DNA from: Phalacrocorax aristotelis
Lineage: Eukaryota > Chordata > Aves > Suliformes > Phalacrocoracidae
Reading direction: 5' to 3'
Assembly: GCF_949628215.1 (NCBI RefSeq)
Contig: NW_027441317.1
Location: 1 to 64,000 of the forward strand
DNA length: 64,000 bases
The position numbers were made by a program, and so were the translations under genes. Numbering within the stretch: the stretch's first letter is position 1; each line of letters opens with the position of its first letter. The notes beneath the pieces are model-generated. The model was not told the origin of the DNA and made no database searches. It saw nothing but the letters and a program-made list of their open reading frames with translations. Of the stretch, positions 1-64,000 are shown piece by piece.

Positions 1-7708
<7,708 letters not shown>

Positions 7709-8275
7709 AACGCCCCCCCCACCCGCCCCGGCAGAGGACGGACACAACTCGTGGCAGCGATGGACAGCGCCGGCATGCTGGATGCGGTCGTTATTTTTGT
7801 AAAACACCCCCCCACCCCCCCAATTTTCCAACGCCCCCCCCCCCAAAAAAACACCAACCCTGCACGTGGCTCGTGTTTGGCTGCTCGCGCCTCGCCCCCC
7901 CCCCGCGGGGGTGGGGGCACCCGGACACCTGGGTCCGTCCCCCCCCCCCCCCACCGCCATTCCGGGGGTCGCGTCGAGGATGGGCCCCCCCCCACCCCCC
8001 GGCTCAGGCTGAATGTCACATGGCACTTTAACCCCCACCCCCCCCACCACCACCCCCCCTCCTCCCCAAACCCCCCCACCCCTCCCCCGGACGCCTGGGT
8101 CCCCTCCCTGGGGGACACCCGGCGGCCGCAGACCCAGGGATGCGCGCGGAGGGGACCCAGGCGTCCGGGCCCCCCCCCGAGGAGGACCCAGGCGTCCGGG
8201 CCCGCATGGCGCCCGCGCCGGGCCCTGTATATAAGAGACTGTATATTTGATGCTTCATAAACGGACCGGCCGGCC
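7709..8275 (+). other. IQSEC2: IQSEC2 3' UTR
   Basis: C-rich non-coding sequence follows the stop codon. An AT-richer stretch at about 8225-8262 (TATATAAGAG, then TTCATAAAC) resembles the conserved end of the transcript and offers a non-canonical CATAAA-type poly(A) signal. It is followed by GT-rich sequence near 8280 and a G run at 8318-8345. The exact cleavage site is a guess. Confidence 0.45.
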
Positions 8276-8299
8276 CTTGGCGTGTGACCTGCCTGCGCC

Positions 8300-9150
8300 C
8301 CTCTTTTTCATTTTTTTGGGGGGGGGGGGGGTGGGGGGGGGGGGGCGAGGCAGGCGAGGGCTACTATAGGGCAGGGGAGGCTTTAAGGGCCATAAGGGAG
8401 ATGGGGGTCTGTACGGCGTGGGGCCACAGCAGGACTTAGAGGGGCTCTGGGGCTATAGGGGCCTGTCAGGGTATAGGGGGCTGATAGAGGATGTCGGGAT
8501 ATAGGGCCTCTGAAAGAGTCAGGAGGCTATAGGGCCCCAGGGTTATAGGGGCCTGGGGCCTATGGGGTCCTTGTAATGGGTCCTGGGGCTATAGGGCCCC
8601 TTGGCATATTACAGTCAGAGGACTATAGGGATGCTTAGGCTATAGGGAGCTGGGAGATCTAGGGGCCTAGGCGGCTATAGGGCCCCATATATAGAGAGTT
8701 TGGGTGCTAAGGGGGTCAGGGGCTATAGGGCCCATATATAGAGCGTTTGGGTGCTAAGGGGGTCGGGGGCTATAGGGCCCATATATAGAGCGTTTGGGTG
8801 CTAAGGGGGTCTGGGGGCTATAGGGGCCATAATGGGGACTCTGGGGTCTATAGGGGCCGTAATAGGGGCCCTGTGGCTATAGGTGCCTGGGAGCGATAGA
8901 GGCCTGGGGGCTACAGGGGCCATAACTAGGGAACTTGGGGGCTACGGAGGGCCTGGGGCTATATGGGCTGGGGGGTATAGGGGCCATAATGGGGACCCTG
9001 GGGTCTATAGGGGCCGCAAGAGGGGCCCTGTGGCTATAGGTGCCTGGGAGCTATAGGGGCCCTGATGGACACCCTGTGGCTATAGGGGCTTGGAGCTATA
9101 GGAACCTGGGAGGTTACATGTTCGTTATTCCTTCTATAGGGACCCTGGGG
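8300..9150. repeat. Intergenic CTATAGGGG-rich repeats
   Basis: Between the IQSEC2 end and the KDM5C promoter the sequence is a degenerate array around GGGGCTATAGGGGCC. A cleaner sub-array of three 47-bp copies (CCCATATATAGAGCGTTTGG) lies at 8683-8825. A run of G with rare interruptions lies at 8318-8345. Confidence 0.8.
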
Positions 9151-9179
9151 GTGTAGGGGCGAGGAGGGGGGCGGGGGTC

Positions 9180-10200
9180 GGAGCTCTTCGAAATCCCGCC
9201 CATTTGGGGCGGTGCTCGCAGTGGCACCGCCCCCTCCCCGCCCCTCCACCCCGCGGGCGGCTGTGCGGCGCATGCGCGCTGCGCCCCTTTAAACGTGCAC
9301 AAGAAGCTCCGGCTCCTCCGCTGACCCAACCGCGGAGGCGCAGTCGGCGGCGAGGATCCCTCCGCCGCGGGGAGGGGGGCGGAGCCTGAGGACTATTTTC
9401 CTATCGCTCCTCCGGCCACACCGTCTCCCACCGGCCAAGCCGCCATGGCGGGCGTGTCGGAGGAGTTCCCCCCTTCACCCATCTGCGAGCCCTCGCAGCC
9501 GGTTGTGGCGATGTCGCCGCGCTCAGCGCTCTCCTTCTTCCGCGGCGGAAGGAGACCGTTCCGTGAGAGGAGACGTAGCACCGCCCGGAGGACGGCGTGC
9601 GCGCTCGCGTCTGCGCAGTGTGTGCGGGCGCGCGGGCGGGGGGGGGGGGGGGGAGCGAGAGGAGGAGGGAATCCAAGATGGCGGCGGCGGCCCGGCTGGG
9701 GGGACCGGGCCAGGCCTCGGGCTTGAGGCGGGCGGATTGCGGGGCCGGTGGGGGCCGTTTACCGCGGCTAGGCGTCGGTGGGGCCGGGGTGAACCGGTGG
9801 AACAGGTCGGCGGAGGCACCCGGGCGCTCTCGTCCCCCCCCTTTCCCCGGGGCTTGGGGGGGGGGGGCGGCCCGGGGCCTGTGAGGGGGCGGCCCGGGGG
9901 CTTGTGAGGGGGCGTTGGGGGCCTCCATGGCCCCCTGAGGGGGTCCCCCGCGGGGAAGCGAGGGAACCCCCCCCCCTCGGTGGAGAGGATGGAAGAGGGG
10001 GAGCAGCAACGCGGAGGGGGCGGTTGGGCCGAGTGGGTGCCCGCCCCGGGTGGGTCCCCGCCTTGGGGCACCCCACCACCGCCCGAGGGGGAGATGAGGA
10101 GGCCAGGCGGGGTCGGGGTGGGGATTGGGGAGCTATGGAGCCCACCGGAGACGCGGTTCCCTCCCGGTCGGGTTACGGCCCCCATTAAAGCCGCGGGGGA
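9180..10200 (+). promoter_or_regulatory. KDM5C: CpG-island promoter upstream of KDM5C
   Basis: Dense CpG sequence containing an NRF1-type site GCGCATGCGC (9268-9277), a palindromic CGCCATGGCG (9441-9450) and a YY1-like AAGATGGCGGC near 9676-9685. No TATA box is seen. This is the usual architecture of housekeeping promoters. The transcription start is not resolved. A short open frame from ATG 9445 exists but matches nothing I recognise. Confidence 0.65.
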
Positions 10201-10322
10201 GGAGAGGGTCGCGGCGACCCCCGCGTCCCCCCAAAACCGTTGGAGAGCCGCGGGGGTAAAGGCGGGGGAACCGGTAAAGGACCTGGTGGGCGACCCCCGG
10301 GTGAGGAGCGAAGTCCCCGTAA

Positions 10323-26673
<16,351 letters not shown>

Positions 26674-27193
26674 CGTGGAGCCCCCAGCTCGGATGGACGT
26701 GACTGCCGGCAGCGGGGAGGGACTGGAGGGGGGCCCGGCATGGCCCCCCAACTGCCCCGGGGCCCTCCTACCCCCTCCGGACTTGGGGGGGACGACCCTC
26801 TCCCCCTCCTCCCCCCCCTCTCCCCCCCCCCCCCCCCCCGCGATGTAATTATTTGAGTTGATTTCTTTTGTATCGTTAAGCCCCGGGGGAGGGGGGGGGG
26901 CCACACACATAGGTGGGGTCCGGGGGTGCCCCCCCTGCCCCCTAAATTTGGGGAGGGGGGCCAACCAGCACAGCAGGGCCAGCCCCCCCCTCCCCGCACC
27001 GGGTTTTTTATAGGATTGGGGGGCGGGGCGGGGGGGGGGGGAGAGACACGGACACGACGGGGGATGGGGGGGGTGGATTTGGGGCCCCCCTGCCTCCCCC
27101 CGCCGACACTAACTGTCTCGGGCTCTTTGTAGCGGGGTGGGGACGGGGGGGGCCTTATTTTATTGTATTATGATTTTTTTTATTATTATTAAA
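26674..27193 (+). terminator. KDM5C: KDM5C 3' UTR and poly(A) signal ATTAAA (27188-27193)
   Basis: After the stop at 26671-26673 the sequence is C/G-rich, then turns T/A-rich. An ATTAAA hexamer lies at 27188-27193 within TTATTATTATTAAACTTTGG, a plausible poly(A) signal. The 3' UTR would be about 530-550 nt. Confidence 0.7.
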
Positions 27194-27195
27194 CT

Positions 27196-27447
27196 TTGGA
27201 GGCTAAAAGGTATTTGGGCGATTGGCGGGGGGGGGGGGGGCGGAAACGGGGGCGTGACATTGTACTGCGCATGCGCTGGGGACGGGTGCTGAGCGTTGAG
27301 GGGCGCTTCCCTATTGGCCGCGGTCTCCGCCAATGGGCGAGCGGAGGTGGGGCGAGGTCCCGGGCAGGTGGAGGCGGTGGCGCGAGGCAGCGACCGTTGG
27401 TTCGTCTGTTGAGACAACCCCGAGGGATAAGCCCACACGCTCCCCTG
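27196..27447 (+). promoter_or_regulatory. Orphan CpG-island promoter between KDM5C and CACNA1F
   Basis: Directly after the KDM5C poly(A) signal lies CpG-rich sequence with an NRF1 site TGCGCATGCGCT (27266-27277) and three CCAAT boxes: ATTGG at 27221-27225 and 27313-27317, and CCAAT at 27330-27334. This is a classic TATA-less, often bidirectional promoter arrangement. No coding gene starts here in either direction within the window. The sequence ends at CTGAG|GTAAAA (27447/27448), which looks like a first-exon donor on the + strand. Confidence 0.5.
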
Positions 27448-29640
27448 AGGTAAAAATCCGCATTTCTGAGGTAAAATGCTCCTCCCTGAGGCGAAAAACA
27501 ATCCTTTTTCCTGAGGTAAAAACGTGTGAGGTAAAATTTCCTTTTCCTGAGGTAAATCCTTCCTCCCTGAGGTAGAAACACCCCTTTCGTGCAGTAAAAC
27601 CTGCCTCTGTGAGGTAAAAATTTACCTTTCCTGAGGTAAAAACTGCCTTCCTAAGATAAAAAGAAAAAAGATCTTTTTTCCTGCAGTAAACCCCTCTTCC
27701 GTTATGTAAAATTGACAGTTTCTGAGATGGAGGGGGGGAAAAAAAAAAAACCTTTTTCTGGAGGTAAAACCATGAGGTAAAATCACCCTCATTGAGGTCA
27801 GTGATCCTTTCTGGAGGCAAATCTGTGTTTCTTGAGGTAAACCCTCCTTCTGTGAGGTAAAATTTACCTTTTCTGAGGTTAAAAACAATTTTTCCTCATG
27901 TAAAATTCACCTTAGGTAAATATCCCTTTTTTTGAGGAAAAAACCCTCCTTTTTTTGAGGACACCCCATCTCCCACCCCCCCACGCCCCCCCCCCCCCGA
28001 TAAATATATCTTTTCCTGAGGTAAAAACTCTCATTTTTTGAGAGAAACCCCCCTTTTTTGAGGAAAATGTTGTTTTAATTTTTTTTTTAAAGGGGAACCC
28101 TCCTTTTTTGAAGTGAATATCCCTTTTCCTGAGGGAAAATAAACTTTTTTTGAGGTAAACAGCAGCTCCCCGAGGTGAACATTTCCTGAGTTAAAACCCC
28201 TAAACCTCTTCTCCTGAAGAATAAACTTTTTTTTTTTTTTAAATGAGGAAAAACCCTTTTTTTTTGAGGAAACACCCCTTTTTTCTTGTTTCGAGGCAAA
28301 TCCCTCCTCTTTTGAGGAACAACCCCTACTTTCTTTTTTTAGGTGAAACCCTCTTTTTCTTGAGGTGAAATTCCTTTTTTTATTATTTTTTGGTGAAACC
28401 CTTCTTTTTTTTGAGGGAAAAAAAAAAACTTAATTGAGGAAACACCCCCACATCCACCCACCCAGTAAACATCTGTTTTCCTGAAGTAAAACTTCTTTGT
28501 TGAGAGAAACCCATTTTTCTGAGGAAAAACTGTTTAGGGAACACCCTTCTTTTTTGAAATTAATACCTCTTTTTCCTGAGGGGAAAAAAACCACTCTCTT
28601 TTTTTTGAGGAAAAAAATCCATCCCTGTTTTTGAGGACACTCCCCCCCCTTTTCTCCTTTTTTTTGAGGTGAAACTCTTACTTTTGAAAAAAATTCCTCC
28701 ACCCTCCCTGTTTTGGTGTTTTGGTTTTTTTTTTGGTAAAGCCTCCTTTTTTTGAGGAAAAATCCCACCACTTTTTTTTTTTTTTTAAGGTGAAACCCTC
28801 CTTTTTTTGGAAGTGAAATGTTTTTTTTTTGAGATGAAGCTCTCCTTTTTTAAGGTAGAACCCTCCCTTTTTTTTTTTTTTTTTGAGGTAAAGCCCTCCT
28901 GTTTTGAGGAAAACTTTTTTTGAGGAAAATCCCACCTCTTTTTGAGGAAATCTTTTTCTGAAGTGAAACGCTCCCTTTTGTGAGGTAAACCCTCCCTTTT
29001 TCGAGAAAAATTCCTTTGAGGTGAAACTCTCCTTGTTTTTGAGGAAAACTCCTTTTTTTTGAGTGAAACCCTCCTTTTCTGAGGTAAAACCCTCTCTTTT
29101 TTGAGATAACCCCCTTTTTTTTTGAGGAAGATTTCTCTTGTTTTTGAGGTAAAACCCTCCCTTTTTTTTTTTTTTAAATGTTGAAACCCTCACCTTTGAA
29201 GGAAACCACTCCTTTTCTGAGGAAAATTTTGAAGGAAACCCCTCCTTTTTTTTGAGCAAAACTCTTTTTTTTTTCATGTGAAACTCTTTTTTCTGAGGTG
29301 AAACCCTCTTTTTGATGCAAATCCGCTATTTTTTTGAGGAAAACTTTTTTGAGGTGAACCCCTCCTTTTTTTGATGTAAACCCCTCCTTTTGTGTTTTCT
29401 TTTTATTTTGAAGTGAAACCCCTCCTTTTTCTGAGGTGAAACCTCACCTTTTTTTGAGGTAAAACTCCTTTTTTTAGGAAAATTTTGAGGTAAACCCCTT
29501 TTTCTCAAAAAAAAAAACCCCACTTTTTTTTTTGAGGCAAACCCCTCCTTTTTGAGGAAAACTCCTTTTCCTGAGGTGAAACTCTCCCATTTTTTTGATG
29601 CAAAAACCTCGTTTCTGAGCAAACCCACCTTTTTTGGAGG
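27448..29640. repeat. T-rich array of TGAGGTAAAA units
   Basis: About 2.2 kb of 20-30-bp units, core TTTTCCTGAGGTAAAACCC. They are well ordered at 27440-27900 and drift into TTTTTTTGAGGAAAACCCTC variants further on. The base composition (T/A-rich) contrasts with the GC-rich surroundings. The array covers the region downstream of the CACNA1F stop and may include its 3' UTR. A reverse AATAAA (TTTATT at about 29402-29407) could serve as a CACNA1F poly(A) signal, with low certainty. Confidence 0.85.
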
Positions 29641-29731
29641 ACACCCCCCCCCGCCCCGCGTTTTCCCGCCTCCTCGGCCCGCCCCGCCTCCTCGGCCCGC
29701 CCCGCCCCCGGCGCGTGCCCGCGGGGCGGCG

Positions 29732-64000
<34,269 letters not shown>

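Noticed and set aside
9445-9726. 93-codon frame starting MAGVSEEFPPSP in the KDM5C CpG island
   Set aside because: It superficially resembles a KDM5 N terminus, but it lacks the [12 protein letters not shown] core, runs into low-complexity Arg/Gly, and has no clear splice link to exon 1. More likely 5' UTR or promoter.

Overview
This window is vertebrate nuclear DNA, most likely from a gene-dense, very GC-rich avian microchromosome. Three conserved multi-exon genes can be read exon by exon. Two CR1 LINE fragments, the dominant retrotransposon family of birds and reptiles, are present. Almost every intron above about 300 bp is filled with its own private minisatellite. The species cannot be named from the sequence.

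Layout. (1) 1-8275, + strand: the 3' part of IQSEC2 (Arf guanine exchange factor of excitatory synapses), from the PH-like region to the C-terminal PDZ ligand STVV; one intron carries a 2.2-kb antisense CR1. (2) 8300-9150: intergenic tandem repeats. (3) 9180-10200: CpG-rich promoter with NRF1- and YY1-type motifs. (4) 10479-27193, + strand: KDM5C, an H3K4 demethylase, with all coding exons recognisable (JmjN, ARID, PHD1, JmjC, C5HC2, PLU-1, PHD2) and an ATTAAA poly(A) signal. Exon 1 has two single-base deletions and no visible ATG. (5) 27196-27447: an orphan CpG island with NRF1 and CCAAT boxes, followed by a T-rich array (27448-29640) built on a splice-donor-like motif. (6) 29732-64000, - strand: CACNA1F (Cav1.4, the photoreceptor L-type calcium channel), 45 exons from segment IS3 to the stop; the N-terminal exons lie beyond the window. 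KDM5C and CACNA1F are tail to tail. All three genes are X-linked in humans (Xp11.2), so their proximity here probably preserves an old linkage group.

The most unusual content is the relation between minisatellites and splice sites. A 19-kb, 73-bp-unit array (about 260 units) fills the CACNA1F intron between IIIS4 and IIIS5. Every well-preserved unit carries a copy of the 3' splice site, pyrimidine tract and first 7 exon bases of the downstream exon, and the last unit is the real splice site. A KDM5C intron (14843-15558) repeats degenerate copies of the start of the next JmjC exon, acceptor included. Another KDM5C intron ends in a 27-bp array whose unit contains the acceptor. The T-rich array repeats a GAG|GTAAAA donor-like motif. 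Expansion of exon-intron junctions looks like a recurrent mode of intron growth here. Function is unproven.

Many apparent frameshifts (KDM5C exon 1, IQSEC2 last exon) sit in homopolymer runs and may be sequencing or assembly errors. I cannot separate these from real lesions without read data.
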